From: Zymoseptoria tritici IPO323
Lineage: Eukaryota; Ascomycota; Dothideomycetes; Mycosphaerellales; Mycosphaerellaceae
NCBI RefSeq assembly: GCF_000219625.1
Contig: NC_018218.1
Coordinates: 5,642,001-5,706,000, forward strand
Reading direction: 5' to 3'
DNA: 64,000 nt
The notes under the pieces were generated by a model. It did no database searches. It saw only the letters and a list, made by a program, of their open reading frames with translations, and was not told the DNA's origin. Positions 20,388-31,730 of the stretch are shown here, piece by piece. The position numbers and the translations under genes were made by a program. Numbering within the stretch: the first letter of the stretch is position 1; each line of letters starts with the position of its first letter.

Positions 20388-21753
20388 ATGGCGATCTCAA
20401 GAGGATACCGCATGCTTGCGTGCATTGCAGTGCTATGCTTTGCGTACACTGTCATTGCCGAAAAGGCGCGTCTGCCCGACATTGATGCTCAATTGATAGC
20501 TCGCATGAGCACGCAAGAGATTGAGGATCAACTACAGGTAAGACTTGGAGAACACATGTCCAGCCAGATGGACACCTCTGACAATGTCTAGCACTGCCCC
20601 ATAATCGAAGGCCTTACCGCCCACAAAGCCGCCCACGCCCCAACGACATCCTCTTCCCTGCAAAATGCCTTCAGCATCCTGTTCCCCTTCGCGAGTCCGG
20701 CCTACAATGCCCTCATGGGAACCCTCTACATCTCCGGCCCGCCCAACTTCCTCCTCGCCCTTTGCCCGCCGAACATCGACCCGAGCAGCTTGAACGTCAT
20801 GGTGGCCTTCGCCGTGGGAGGACTTCTAGGAGACACCTTCTTCCACCTATTGCCGGAGATCTTCCTGGGAGAGGTCCCAGAAGGAGAAGTTAAAGCAGTG
20901 CTGGTAGAGCCGAACAAGAACCTTCTCCTGGGAGTTGCCATCATGATTGGCTTCGTCACATTCGTGGCCATGGACAAAGGCCTGCGCATCGCAACAGGTG
21001 GAGGAGATGGACATTCGCACTCGCACTCCCACGACGCCAGCGCCAACACCCCGGCTTTAGCATCGACATCTTCCACCGATCTGGACAACAAGACCTCCCT
21101 CCGCAACCGCAAAGACGTCAAGTCCAAAACCTCTTCCTCCACTCCGGTGGTAGCAGATCCCAAACCCTCAGTGAAACTCTCTGCCTACCTCAACATCATT
21201 GCCGACTTCACCCACAACATCACCGATGGCCTAGCGATGTCTTCCTCCTTCTACGCCTCCCCCACTCTCGGCGCGACCACCACCCTCGCAGTCTTTTGTC
21301 ATGAAATCCCGCACGAAGTCGGGGACTTTGCACTACTAATACAGGGAGGTATGAGTAAACGCACGGCCATGGGACTGCAATTCGTCACCGCGCTGGGAGC
21401 GGTGTTGGGCACATTCATCGGAATCGCGGTGCAGGAGGTCGGAGGGAATGCAGCGAGTGCTGCTGCGACAGGAGTAGAGACAGTTGGGAATGTTGGTATT
21501 TGGGGCACGAGTTTGATGGCGGGCGATCTTTTGTTGCCGTTTACGGCGGGTACGTTCCTGTATGTGGGTACAGTGGGAGTGATTCCGGAAATGTTGGAGA
21601 CGGGACCGAATCGATGGAAGGAGTTGAGGAGTATGGGAATGCAGTTTGCGGCTATGGCTGCTGGGGCGGGAATCATGCTTGCGTAAGTACTTGATTATTG
21701 AGAGGGACGAGACGACATGCTGACTTGCTGTGAACAGGATCTCTTGGGACTAA
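20388..21753 (+). CDS. ZIP-family zinc transporter (SLC39A7/Yke4-like)
   Basis: Exons 20388-20537, 20592-21682 and 21738-21753 (introns 54 and 55 nt) give 418 residues. The last exon adds only the five codons ending ISWD. There is an N-terminal signal sequence (MAISRGYRMLACIAVLCFAY), a luminal stretch, then the ZIP core: FFHLLPEIF in TM2 and, after a His-rich loop (HSHSHSHD), the two metal-binding helices DFTHNITDGLAM and HEIPHEVGDFALLIQGG. HEIPHE is the hallmark of the LIV-1 subgroup. Relatives are yeast Yke4 and human ZIP7, which move zinc across the ER or Golgi membrane. Compartment is inferred from the family. Confidence 0.93.
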
Positions 21754-22009
21754 GCGGTCGCGGTTATGTCGACAAGAGAATTTGGGATATCGCCGTGGAA
21801 TAGAGATTGTGATGCACACGCAGACTCCGTGAGGTCCTGGCGAGAGAAGCTCGAGTCATCCATGCAGCGCCGTGCGAAGGCAATGGGGAGATGACATCTT
21901 GAGCAACGATATCATGTCAATAGATACAGATATACAGCTCCTCATCTTCAGCCGCTCCACCTGGAGCTTGGACTTGTTCCGATGCAGCATCTCGTGCGCG
22001 ATGGGATAA

Positions 22010-22700
22010 CTCACTCGCGTCGAACTGATTCACCAACACCGACACGAGCAAAGGCGAGGGATACTCCATGCCGATCGTGTTGCCGCCGTCGCACCGGCCT
22101 GGTTGGTCGACTGCCTGCAAACCTCACCTGGCCTAAACACGCCGATCGAACGCGTAACGCTTCGCGGCAACCGTGATGGCAGTGCCAGAGTCGCGGACAG
22201 CTTCGAGCGATCTCCAACGTGCACTCGAAAATGTGCTTGCTGGTGTTGTACTCATTCGAGTGCTCATACCAGAACGGCAGTCGCCTCGAGAACTCCAATC
22301 ACCGTATGTCAGGCGCGGTGGAAACTATTCCGCGGACTGCTCGACGCCTTCGGTGGTCTTGAATTCGCTCGATGCTTGACTTGCGCTCACGATGCAGCGA
22401 ATCTTGACGTGCTTGGAGTGGAACACGCCGACCTGCATCCTGTCGGCCTCGCGCAAGACAGTATCGAGGTCGAATGTGCCGTTGTTGTAGTCTTGGAAAC
22501 TTGGAAACCTCCATTGTTTCGAAGTCTTTCAATTGCTCGCACGTGTCGAAAGTGTGACCATCGGGCTGGCTCACCGTTCCCTCGGTGTTTTCGGTGGTTT
22601 CGGCATTGCTCGCGGACGGGTCATCTGCAGCAGACATGAAGTGCTCCAAGTCCGGTGTTTGATCGCGCTTCGTTGGACGCAAACAGGACATCTGCGTAAT
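22010..22700 (-). pseudogene. Decayed protein-coding gene, unknown family
   Basis: On the minus strand a frame beginning near 22637 (MSAADDPSASNAETTENTEG) continues to KDFETMEVSK, then an 8-bp tandem duplication (CTTGGAAA twice at 22492-22507) coincides with a shift of the protein-like frame: the next sensible stretch, DYNNGTFDLDTVLREADRM, is in another frame and runs to a stop after EFKTTEGVEQSAE. Further protein-like residues (LPFWYEHSNEYNTSK) follow in yet another frame. No intron pair fixes these breaks. I cannot name the family. Limits are approximate. Confidence 0.4.
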
Positions 22701-23459
22701 CTGCGGTGTGGAAGAAGGTCTCACTGAGTTTCTGTAAGCCGGGCCTCTCCTGGTGCGAACGGTCCTCCAGCGAACGTGCCACTCCCTCTGCTGGAAGCAG
22801 TTATGAACAAACAGTATCGATCCTGTTGGCATGGCGCCTCGGACCGGCGAGAGAGGAAGTCATGCATCAACATACAAGGCTTTCCGCATCCAGCGAGTTC
22901 ACGCCAAGTGCTCCATCGAACCGTCTTCTATCGCAACGAGACCCCAATCTCAAGCTATAGATCCGACTTACGATTCGGACTCCGGCTCGGAGGATGAACA
23001 ACCACCGAACTCCCGCTACAGCTCTCCCGGAGCACCAAATCAAGCGCCGCATCGCAGCGTCACATCGCTCGCGGGCTCAACTGAAGTACCGTAAACCCGC
23101 CATCGACGAGAGCGAAATCCTGCCCGTACCCACGGCGAGGCGAGCGGTGACACGATCATGGGAGTGCACGCAGACGTATTCGAATCCGGAGTTTCTTCCG
23201 CCACCGGCGTTGCATCGGTATAATAGTATCGGAATACAATGTGCCTTGGGTCGGGATCTGGAAGCTGGACCCCTCCACGCTGCACGCCGTCAAGACGAGA
23301 CGGTCGAGGACTTGATAGCATAGCCCGCTCAGATCGCCCCGCAAAGCAAGAGTAAACTCCTAGCGCCACCTGATAGTAGGGCAATGCACTGCTCAGTTGG
23401 TCGAATCTGCCCGACGATTAAACGAAGTGTCGCCGACGGCATGATTTCTCATATGCCAG

Positions 23460-24025
23460 CTGCCCGTGCACACAATCGGCCGAACGAATGCGAGCGTCAT
23501 TCTGGCTCGGTGCCGAACAAGAGCAGGGAATTTAGATTTTGCTGCACCGTTGCGGTGATTTGTACCTGTTCGACACGGAAATGCTCCAGATCTTGGGGCG
23601 TATCAGGAACGATCATGGAAGTAAGTACTATGCTTACTATGACCACAGGACTCTGTCGGTTCCTGCAGAGTTCAAGCTCTGTAGCTGTCCCATCTACCGA
23701 AGACTTACCGTTGAAGGAGCCGTCCCAAATTTGATCCACGTTGTCCAACTCCACTGACAGACCGACTCAGCCATGCGAACAGATAATCTAAGCCGACGCT
23801 TCGACCAGGACCGCACTCTTATTGATCCTCCCAGCATAATCTTGGTTCAGAATTCGGTCCAGCTGGTCCACATACTGCTGGAGTACGGATGAACCAGCCC
23901 TAATATCTGCCACGCATCCATGTCGTAGGATTCTGAGGCGTGGATCCTTCGAGGTTTCAAGACTGTCTGGCCGTCATGATACATCCACATGCCAGTATGA
24001 GCCTCCTCTTTCAACGTAGGGTTGG
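23460..24025 (-). pseudogene. Decayed protein-coding gene, unknown family
   Basis: Protein-like stretches on the minus strand lie in succession but in different frames: NPTLKEEAHTGMWMYHDG, then VLQQYVDQLDRILNQDYAG ending at a TAG, then ELDNVDQIWDGSFNGKSS running on to SMIVPDTPQDLEHF. An undetected set of introns could join some of them, but I found no clean splice pairs. Most likely a degraded gene. Limits are approximate. Confidence 0.35.
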
Positions 24026-24213
24026 AAGGGACAATCCACTTTTAGCAACCATTTGCGCATGGACTCTCACCGATTGTCGGCGACGTCGACTCAGAGCAAA
24101 GACCTCAACGAGGTATATATTTCATGCTCTCGTCCTCGATAACTTCCTCTCAGCATCTTCTCCAATTCAAGACCTGCACGACCCAGCACGAACGCAACCC
24201 CATCACCGCATCA

Positions 24214-24807
24214 ATGCAGTCCACCACCCTCCTCCTCGCAGCCGCCATGGCTCTGGTACAACCCGCCTTCGCCCTGCCAGGAACAGCCCTCCTTGCCAAA
24301 AAGGACGCCAGCTGGCACTGCACGCCCACTGGAAAAGCCGACCAGTACAACAGCTACGACTCGTATGACGTGACTTCCACTTGCGAGCGACAGCCAGATG
24401 CGTGCAACTGGGCCTGCGTGACGTTCGTGCATTCAACTACAGTCGGGTGTCCGTCGAACATGGAGGTGCAGGATTTCGAAGATATGTTGTAAGACCTGCC
24501 TCCTTCCTCGCCCGTGTTGTGTTGTGAGAATCGCTGAAGCTGACGATAATTTGCAAGGTATGCCATTGCGCAACAAATCAACAAAGACGGCTGGACGAAG
24601 ACGTCTGAGCGTGGCAGGTGGCACGCTGGGTTCGACCTCAACACCTTCACTACCGCCATCAAGGACCGGAGTGTTCTCTCGGAATGGAACTATCCAATCC
24701 AGACATTGAGGAACCGGGTTCGCGATGAGGGATTTGTGCAGTATTTCCCGGGAACGGTGTATTTGCAGAGCGATTTGGGGAATATCATTGTAACTCCCAG
24801 CTGCTAA
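24214..24807 (+). CDS. Small secreted protein with six cysteines
   Basis: Exons 24214-24488 and 24558-24807 (69-nt GT-AG intron) give 174 residues. The first 20 (MQSTTLLLAAAMALVQPAFA) are a signal peptide with an ALA-type cleavage context. The mature part has six Cys (WHC, STC, DAC, WAC, VGC and the terminal PSC), consistent with three disulfides, and no membrane segment. The second exon, YAIAQQINKDGWTKTSERGRW and onwards, is a continuous soluble domain ending with the last Cys at the C-terminus. I do not recognise a family. The size, secretion signal and cysteine content are those of effector-like or surface proteins of fungi. Without the intron the protein would end early, at residue 92. 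Confidence 0.82.
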
Positions 24808-25618
24808 TGAAGAGACGGGATGATAGTTGAGACGAGACTTGGACCGATCAGCTGGTGAATGAGATGTACAGCCGCGGATATGTCTCAGCTGTCTGGCGAA
24901 GCGTGACTGAATTTGAGCGGCGATGTGTACATACATATGAAGGCACTGTACAGATTGTCAGCCTCACGTTTCATCTGTCCTTGCGTCAGGAGTTGCGTGA
25001 CTAAGGCCTGTCAGGGCAGTGACGGAGCTTGAAGTGGAATGGAGCTCGATAGCAGGAGACAAGTCTCTTTCATTTTCAACCAAAATCAAACACAAGACTC
25101 CAGAAATTGTAGATCAGCTCTTCTCTATCCCAATTGATCCCAAAGAAAGACAGACGCCAAAGCAGACTATTACCCAAGTACAAACCCCAATAATCCAGAC
25201 CCCAACCTACCTGCAGTCCATTCAGAGACTATCTTCTCTCGCACAACGCCAGCAGAAACAAAAGAAATTCGCGATTGCTAAGGGCTTGATCTGTTCGCCG
25301 ACAGAGTTCGCAAATGCCACAGAGTAGATAACAGAAGATTCAAAGACAAAAGACATAGAACGCCGCGCAGCTTCGCATGTTTCGCCGAACAGCAGCTGTG
25401 AAGTGGTGATGAGCATGTGCGTGATGTTGACAGAAACAGTGCGGTGTCGGACCATGTTGATGATGCTGTTTACAACGATGTTGTTATAGAGATATCGTTG
25501 GAAAAGGTGCTGGTGCTGGTGATGATGTTCAAGGTGAATGACGAAAAGCCTGACGATCGTGGCCTTGATGCACGGTCGGAGAGGTGCCTGTTGAGCGGTC
25601 ACAGTTCCGAAGAGATGC
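24808..25618. other. Intergenic
   Basis: Between the secreted protein gene and the 3' end of Argonaute. The plus-strand frame at 25019-25327 is short and unlike a protein. Nothing else seen. Confidence 0.5.
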
Positions 25619-28600
25619 TCACATCCAGAACATCTTGTCGTCCAGATTTGGGTGCCAGGGGTTCTCGCGCCCTGCGCCACCGCGCTGCCACGCAATGTTC
25701 ATTTGAGATGCAACCACTGCCGGAGTCGCGTTCGCAACCATGGTAGAGTTCTCGTTGAAGTGATACAAGTATAGCATGAGCCGCTCACACAGCTTGTCGG
25801 CGGCGTACACTGGGGCAGGGTACGACACTGCACTCGTGGAATGTTGAAAAGTGTAGCAGAAGGAGTTGGTGAGATCCTGCAACTCAGCCTCCTTGAGCTT
25901 CATACCATTTTCGAGCACGAAGTAGTGAGTTGGCTTGGCCGAGCCTTTCTCCACGTCGTGAGACTGGAGAAAAAAGTCCATGTAGAGAGGCGATGTGATA
26001 TGCGTATCAACAACCATTCCTGGCTTGCAGTTCCAGGTGGCGGTCATGTTCTCATCCTTATCGCTGAGTGGGTAGAAACGGGTGTTGTGGCGTTTGACGG
26101 CGACAATGCATGTGACTTCCACAGGCTTGGGCGCTCTCATCGTTTGTGCGGCGTTGAGGTTGCTCCAGGCGGTCTTGATGGCGCTAATCTCCTGCAAGAT
26201 TCCAGAGTACTGACTGAGACCAGTTCCGTCTCGGAAGTAGATGATGCGAGTCGGAAGACCTTTGGTAGTCGTGTCGCTCTTGATCCACGCCTTCATGCGC
26301 TCAGTGACCATGCTCTTCATGTTCGCAGGCTCGATGATCTCTTGGCCGCCCTGCTGACGACGAGCGGAACCCAAGAGCTTACCGAAAGTCGCGTTGACAC
26401 TTCCAACTACCGCCGCAATGGTGGGCGTGCCAGCTGCACATCTTTGACCGGGATGAATCAAATCAGCACCAAGTACCAAAGTATCGGAGAGATTGCCTTT
26501 GAGAAGTTTCTTGAAACCGTCTCTCACGGTGTGATTCTCGTTGCCAAAGCGAACGTTGATCTTCATCGCATTGTTGGCCATGTATGCTGTCAAATTTCCT
26601 GGCTGAGGCCTGCCGCCACACATCGTCTTCTCGTTCAGTACAATCGATGTGCATCCGAGCAGCTGATCAGTGACGATGCGAAAGCTTGCGTATTGTTGGC
26701 GATACAGTTTATTATCGTCGGGCAGAATAAGCACAGACAGATTGGCCTTGCGCCTCTTGTTGATGTCAGAGAGTTCACCGCAAAGAGGATTGACATCACC
26801 GATGTCCTGGCCGATGTGAACAGGATCGAGTTCCTGGTTGACGTTGTTGGCTTGACGTAAATTCAGCTGAAAAGTGTTCATGAAAGCATCAATGTAGGCC
26901 CTTTCGTGTGCCGGTTTGCGACCCTTCAGATGAAGGAAACTGACCATGCCCTTCTCCGGAATCCGCTTTGCATGAGTGAGGAACTCTTGACCTCTGGTGC
27001 TCCATCCTGCAGACTTGTCAGGGTTGGCTGTTTTGTTGCCGCCGGCGTAGACAATCGCTGGGTTGTTGACTCTACGGAATGGCACCTTCAGCATCTTTGC
27101 CGCCACGGTCATGCCTGCGTCTCTCAGAGCCTGGAGTTGCGGCAGGACGATATCCGCATTCGTGCTGGATGCTGTGAGGCCAAGAGCTTGAAGTCCGGCC
27201 GAGGTGATCATGCCCTTGTTCGCAGCGGGTGTCTGGCATGCCAGAGTGATCATTTCTCCAGGCAATTCTGAGTTGACACGATCAAGCGTCTTGCGGAAAA
27301 TCTGGCCGGGTAAAATTTCAAGCTGATCTGGTAGAAACCAGCATTCTTTGCCTTCCGTTGTACTGCCGGTATTGACACATATCTGATTTCCTTTTACAAC
27401 AGACGCGCCTGCGGGAATAGGATAAGTCTCCTTGAAATGCTGCCAGACGGAGACCATTTGGCCGTTGCGATCGAAGAGTGTTTGAGATGCGAGGCCGGCC
27501 GAAAAGCCAGTGATTGTCTTGATACGCCTCTTCGGAGAGTCAATGGCTGGATCTCCGTCCGGCTTGCAGCGATTGTACATAATTTTGACCCGTACTCCAG
27601 TCAAATGTTGTGCACCTTGCCCGCGAGGAAAGGCGCCAGGATCGGTTCGATACGTTTCGATGACATTGAGGACCTTCTGCTGCTGGTAGAAGGCACTCAA
27701 AGCAGTGTTGATGTTGAGTCGTAGCGCGCCGTCCACTGGCTGGACACTGCTCGAGTACCCTCGCATGGCCACCAAGCCGTGGCTCTGAGGCAGTGGCGTT
27801 TGACCCTGCGGGGTGAAGAAACGGTTGTCGCCGATTTTGATGACGGCTGCCTGTCCGATGTTGGCGTTGGCGGTACGGGTACCGGAGCTGATGAGAATGT
27901 CCAGCGCTGAAGCCGCACCTGTGTCTTCGTAGGTCGGATTCTGATGTTTGGCGAAGGACAGCAGCCCATTGAGGTCGATCACACGCTTGAACACGACATC
28001 GATGTTGAGCTGTCTCGAAACCTGGCCGGGTAGGTCGCGGCTGTAGTCGTCGACCGGTGTGGTATCGACAATGTCCTCTTTCTGAGCGCCCGGCGACAGA
28101 TCATTCCAGGCGATGATTCTGCCATGGTCGTTGCATGCGAAAGCGTTCTGGTTGTCGCGCAGAATAGGCGAACTGTCAATCTTGCGCTGGATGATGACCT
28201 TCTTCTTCGAACGGGAGAGGTCTGCCGCGGTATTCTGAAGCCCAACAAGTTGATACTCGTACAGCTTCGTATCAGGTTTCAGATCAATGGTGAAATGGTT
28301 GGTGAAGACTTTGGGCGCCGAGGCAGGGGCGGCAGGACGGTCAGGACGCTTGATACCGGTTGGTCCATTGCGCTGTGTCGTGTGCTGATCATCTGAAGCA
28401 GTGCCCACCAGTCCGGACAACGGAGCAGCAGGGTTGGAGGCTGCGGTGGTGGATGTCCCAGTCGTAGAGTTGTTGCTTGCAACCTGCTGGGGCGGTGGCG
28501 CGGCATCTTTCAGGTTCAGGGAGCTTGGAGTGGAGGAGTCGCCAATAGAAGTCTCGTTGACCTGCTGAGGTTGCTGAGCGGTGTCAGACAGGTTCAGTGC

Positions 28601-29029
28601 GCCGAGCTGGGCAGTCGCAGTCTCGAGGTTTGAGGAAGTTCCTGCCACGGCAGAGGCCGCAGAGGACGATGTCGTTGGCGTGCCATTGACTTGCTGGAAG
28701 GCGTACTCCAAGTGCTGTTTGGTGACGGCCGGAGGATATTTGCTGGACAGCTGATCGGCAATTTGATCCACAATGGTGTTATGAGGCCGAGCGGATCTGT
28801 GGTCTTTGTGGGCTTGCTTGCGTAGGTCGGTAACCGTCTGAAGAAGTTCACGGCAGGAGGCATCATCGGCGAACATCTCGGATGGTTTGCAGCTCTTGTC
28901 ATTCGGGAAGCGGGACCACAACTCAGACGCATCCTTGTTTTGGTTGCATTTGAGGAAATCTTTTGAGCCGGGGACACAGGCCTCCTTGTGGGATGGACAT
29001 CTCAAGCACCAAGTACCTGCTTTAGGCAT
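25619..29029 (-). CDS. Argonaute (RNA silencing slicer, QDE-2-type)
   Basis: Single exon of 1,136 residues, long for the family because of a 240-residue N-terminal extension. That extension starts MPKAGTWCLRCPSHKEACVP with a CxxC pair plus further Cys (a zinc-ribbon-like cluster by eye) and then Ser/Thr/Gln-rich sequence. The core runs N domain (NHFTIDLKPDTKLYEYQL), linker, PAZ, MID (NLSVLILPDDNKLYRQQY) and PIWI. Catalytic aspartates are visible: D856 in LVLGADLIHPG, D934 in YFRDGTGLS and D1078 in PAPVYAADKLCER, so the slicer site looks intact with Asp in the fourth position, as in other fungal Argonautes. The protein ends FWM rather than the usual FYA/FYV. Expected role: binding small RNAs for quelling-type silencing of repeats. 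Confidence 0.93.
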   Translation of the reverse strand: MPKAGTWCLRCPSHKEACVPGSKDFLKCNQNKDASELWSRFPNDKSCKPSEMFADDASCRELLQTVTDLRKQAHKDHRSARPHNTIVDQIADQLSSKYPPAVTKQHLEYAFQQVNGTPTTSSSAASAVAGTSSNLETATAQLGALNLSDTAQQPQQVNETSIGDSSTPSSLNLKDAAPPPQQVASNNSTTGTSTTAASNPAAPLSGLVGTASDDQHTTQRNGPTGIKRPDRPAAPASAPKVFTNHFTIDLKPDTKLYEYQLVGLQNTAADLSRSKKKVIIQRKIDSSPILRDNQNAFACNDHGRIIAWNDLSPGAQKEDIVDTTPVDDYSRDLPGQVSRQLNIDVVFKRVIDLNGLLSFAKHQNPTYEDTGAASALDILISSGTRTANANIGQAAVIKIGDNRFFTPQGQTPLPQSHGLVAMRGYSSSVQPVDGALRLNINTALSAFYQQQKVLNVIETYRTDPGAFPRGQGAQHLTGVRVKIMYNRCKPDGDPAIDSPKRRIKTITGFSAGLASQTLFDRNGQMVSVWQHFKETYPIPAGASVVKGNQICVNTGSTTEGKECWFLPDQLEILPGQIFRKTLDRVNSELPGEMITLACQTPAANKGMITSAGLQALGLTASSTNADIVLPQLQALRDAGMTVAAKMLKVPFRRVNNPAIVYAGGNKTANPDKSAGWSTRGQEFLTHAKRIPEKGMVSFLHLKGRKPAHERAYIDAFMNTFQLNLRQANNVNQELDPVHIGQDIGDVNPLCGELSDINKRRKANLSVLILPDDNKLYRQQYASFRIVTDQLLGCTSIVLNEKTMCGGRPQPGNLTAYMANNAMKINVRFGNENHTVRDGFKKLLKGNLSDTLVLGADLIHPGQRCAAGTPTIAAVVGSVNATFGKLLGSARRQQGGQEIIEPANMKSMVTERMKAWIKSDTTTKGLPTRIIYFRDGTGLSQYSGILQEISAIKTAWSNLNAAQTMRAPKPVEVTCIVAVKRHNTRFYPLSDKDENMTATWNCKPGMVVDTHITSPLYMDFFLQSHDVEKGSAKPTHYFVLENGMKLKEAELQDLTNSFCYTFQHSTSAVSYPAPVYAADKLCERLMLYLYHFNENSTMVANATPAVVASQMNIAWQRGGAGRENPWHPNLDDKMFWM

Positions 29030-29958
29030 GGCGGCGTGGTTGAAGTCTGGTGGTTTTGAAGGCTGTGAGTTCGAGTTGAATGAAGACGCTTCAAAGTTGA
29101 AGCTGGGGGCAACGGTTGGTTATGAAAGTAGGGGTGGGAAACGGAGACGGTGAGAATGGTGGAAGAAGGAAATGGTTGGAGAGCAAGAGCCTGAACGTAT
29201 ATCAGGAGGGGAAAAGCTCGCAAACATAATCCGCTGAAAGAAAGTCTGTAGCAATCGATGTTGACAATGCAACACCTTCTTGGACCTTCGAGCATGCAAG
29301 CAGTTCAATGCTATTTGCGAGTCTTGCTAGAACGTGCTGCAACATTGTGAAAGGAATCTGTTTGGCGTGTCGGCCAGAGACAAGGGATGCATTGTCGGTT
29401 TGTGCGTATGCAGTTTGCAGTATGGAGTTTGTCATTGTTGAGTCGAGAAACGCCTGGCAAGAGGGACCCGGGCTTTGATGACAGTGGTTGCCATCTTCAT
29501 GTAGGTTCTGAGAGCAATAGCATCACCGTATGGCTTGCCAGGTCATTCTCGCGAGCGGTGATATAGCAGAGCGACAATACAGCAAGCTGCATGACTGCCA
29601 GGTGAGATCCTGTAGGCTGAATAGTGAGGCATTAGCATGTGAGGCGACTGTGGCACAGCAATTATGGATTGAAGTCGAGATGAATGCGATGAATGTCTCG
29701 ACGGTTGTTGTGAGATCGAGGTGATGTGGAAAAGGTACCTTAAAGTAAGGCAAGAACAAGGTCGTTGCTGCCTGAGGCGCCAAATAGAACTACTCGAGCA
29801 AGCTTGACAGACATCTTGATTCCCGATCGACATCATGCTTCACTTCACTTCTGATCGCTTTAAAGTAATCGCTGGACGATTGATAGGCTGACGATTGCAA
29901 TGGACTGAACGAGAGCTGCCATGGTCGTCCTCATCCCGAGACCATAATCCATAGCGTT
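29030..29958. other. Divergent intergenic region
   Basis: Upstream of both Argonaute (minus) and VPS23 (plus). No convincing coding frame. Confidence 0.5.
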
Positions 29959-31694
29959 ATGGCACAAGTTCCGGACAAAGTGCTTGCCTGGTTGTACAGC
30001 GTTCTTCACGTATGTTGAATCTCAGGAAGCATGGCCTAGCAATGCGACTTTCACTGACACGCCTACAGGAGTACCAAGATCCGCAACGAACGTACTCCGA
30101 TGCCGCCAGAGCGCTGTCCGCATACCCCTCCATCTCCCCACGAACAGAGGTCTATACACACGAGAACGGCGCATCTGCCTTGCTGCTGACACTCTCTGGA
30201 ACCCTACCTGTATCGTTCCGTGGAAGTACATATCGGTTCCCAGTCAAGCTATGGCTTCCTCATGCCTACCCTCAAGATGCCCCGATCGTCTATGTCGAGC
30301 CTGGGAAAGAGATGCTCATACGGCCAGGACAGCATGTCGGGGTCGATGGGAGGGTATACCATCCATACTTGAGGGATTGGCGAGGGATGTGGGATCGAGC
30401 TGGGCTACAGGAGTTTCTCGAATTGCTGCAGCAGGTTTTTGCGAAGGAGCCTCCGGTGATCAGTCGAGCGCAACAGCAGCAGTTTCAACGACCATTGGGA
30501 GGAAGCTTACAACAAGGTCCTGGTGCTGTTGGTCCGCCGCAGCTACCTCCGAAGCAGAGGGTTGGCAGTGCTGGTCCACCATCTGGATCAAGCGGGAGCT
30601 CGGCGCCACCTGTACCGCCGAAACCAGGCGAGGAATATGCTCAGCCATCCCGCGATGTCAGAAGGGACGGTCCTCCCCTACCACCTTTACCACACGAATT
30701 GGCGCAGCGTTCATCGCCTGCTCCGACCTCACGTCAGACACATGGATCGGATCAGATGTCCTCCGCTCAAGGCTGGCCGGCACCGACTTCAGGATATCAC
30801 AATGGCCGGCCACCTGGCCCTGCTGGACTAGTATCTCCACCGCCGCAACAAGCTTCATACCAGCATCAGCAGTACCAACCTCGGAATAGAGACAGTCCGG
30901 TGTCGCCTGTCTCTCCTGTCTATGGGCATTCGAATGTGCCGCATGCGGGTTATGCACAACCAAGTGCGCATCAACTTCAGGGTGGAAGACAAAGCGGGCC
31001 CTACCCTCCTCAGCAGCTTCATCCGTACCCGCCGCAACATCAGCCGAATATCCAATATTCTCCCCAGTACCAACATCCTCCTCAGCCACAGAAGAAGCAG
31101 CCAGCTCCAGACCTGCTCTCAGACCCGTTCGAGGTGGCTCTTCCCGGGGGGTCGATTCACGGACCACCAGCTCCAGCGCCCCCTATTCCGCCCAACCCGG
31201 AGAAAGAGCATCTTCTGCAAGCTATATCGGCTACGCTGGTGCAGCAGGCTCAGCAGAAGGTGAACCAGAATCTCTCCGCAATTGCACCTCTTCAAGCGCA
31301 ACAGCAAGCTTTGTACACCGCGCAAGAACGACTCAAAGCAGAAATTCGCCAACTGGAGCAGCTCGACCAGACTCTCTCCAACAATGAAGCAATCCTGCAT
31401 CGCAGCATCCAAGACTGCGATCGCACGATCGAGACGGCGAAGTCGAAGAAACAGCCACCTATCGACGAAGTGCTCATTGCACCGACGATGGTCGCCAATC
31501 AGCTATGGACACTTTGTGCAGAGGAGGCGGCATGTCGCGAGGCGATGTATGTGCTGCAGAAAGCCAACGATCGTGGTAGAATCAGCGGCAACGACTTTGT
31601 ACGGCAAATGCGTGGGCTAGGACGAGAATGCTTCCTGAAAATGGCTCTCGCGCGGAAGTGTGCAAAGGGAATGGGCTTGGAAATACGCAGATAG
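29959..31694 (+). CDS. VPS23: ESCRT-I subunit VPS23/TSG101
   Basis: Exons 29959-30009 and 30069-31694 (59-nt GT-AG intron) give 558 residues. The short first exon supplies MAQVPDKVLAWLYSVLH, which joins EYQDPQRTYSDAA to complete the UEV domain (residues about 1-145) with LPVSFRGSTYRFPVKLWLPHAYPQDAPIVYV. This inactive E2-like domain binds ubiquitin. A long Pro/Gln-rich linker follows, then a coiled coil (QQALYTAQERLKAEIRQLEQ) and the C-terminal steadiness box (DEVLIAPTMVANQLWTLCAE to the end) that assembles ESCRT-I. It sorts ubiquitinated cargo into multivesicular bodies; in fungi it also serves ambient-pH (Pal/Rim) signalling. Confidence 0.94.
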
Positions 31695-31730
31695 CCGGAC
31701 GAATCACGAAGAATGACATGTTCAACATGC

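Larger units (their letters stand above)
21754..24213. other. Gene-poor region with decayed coding sequence
   Basis: About 2.4 kb without an intact gene. Two minus-strand stretches, entered separately, read as broken genes. The rest holds only short overlapping frames. Confidence 0.5.
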
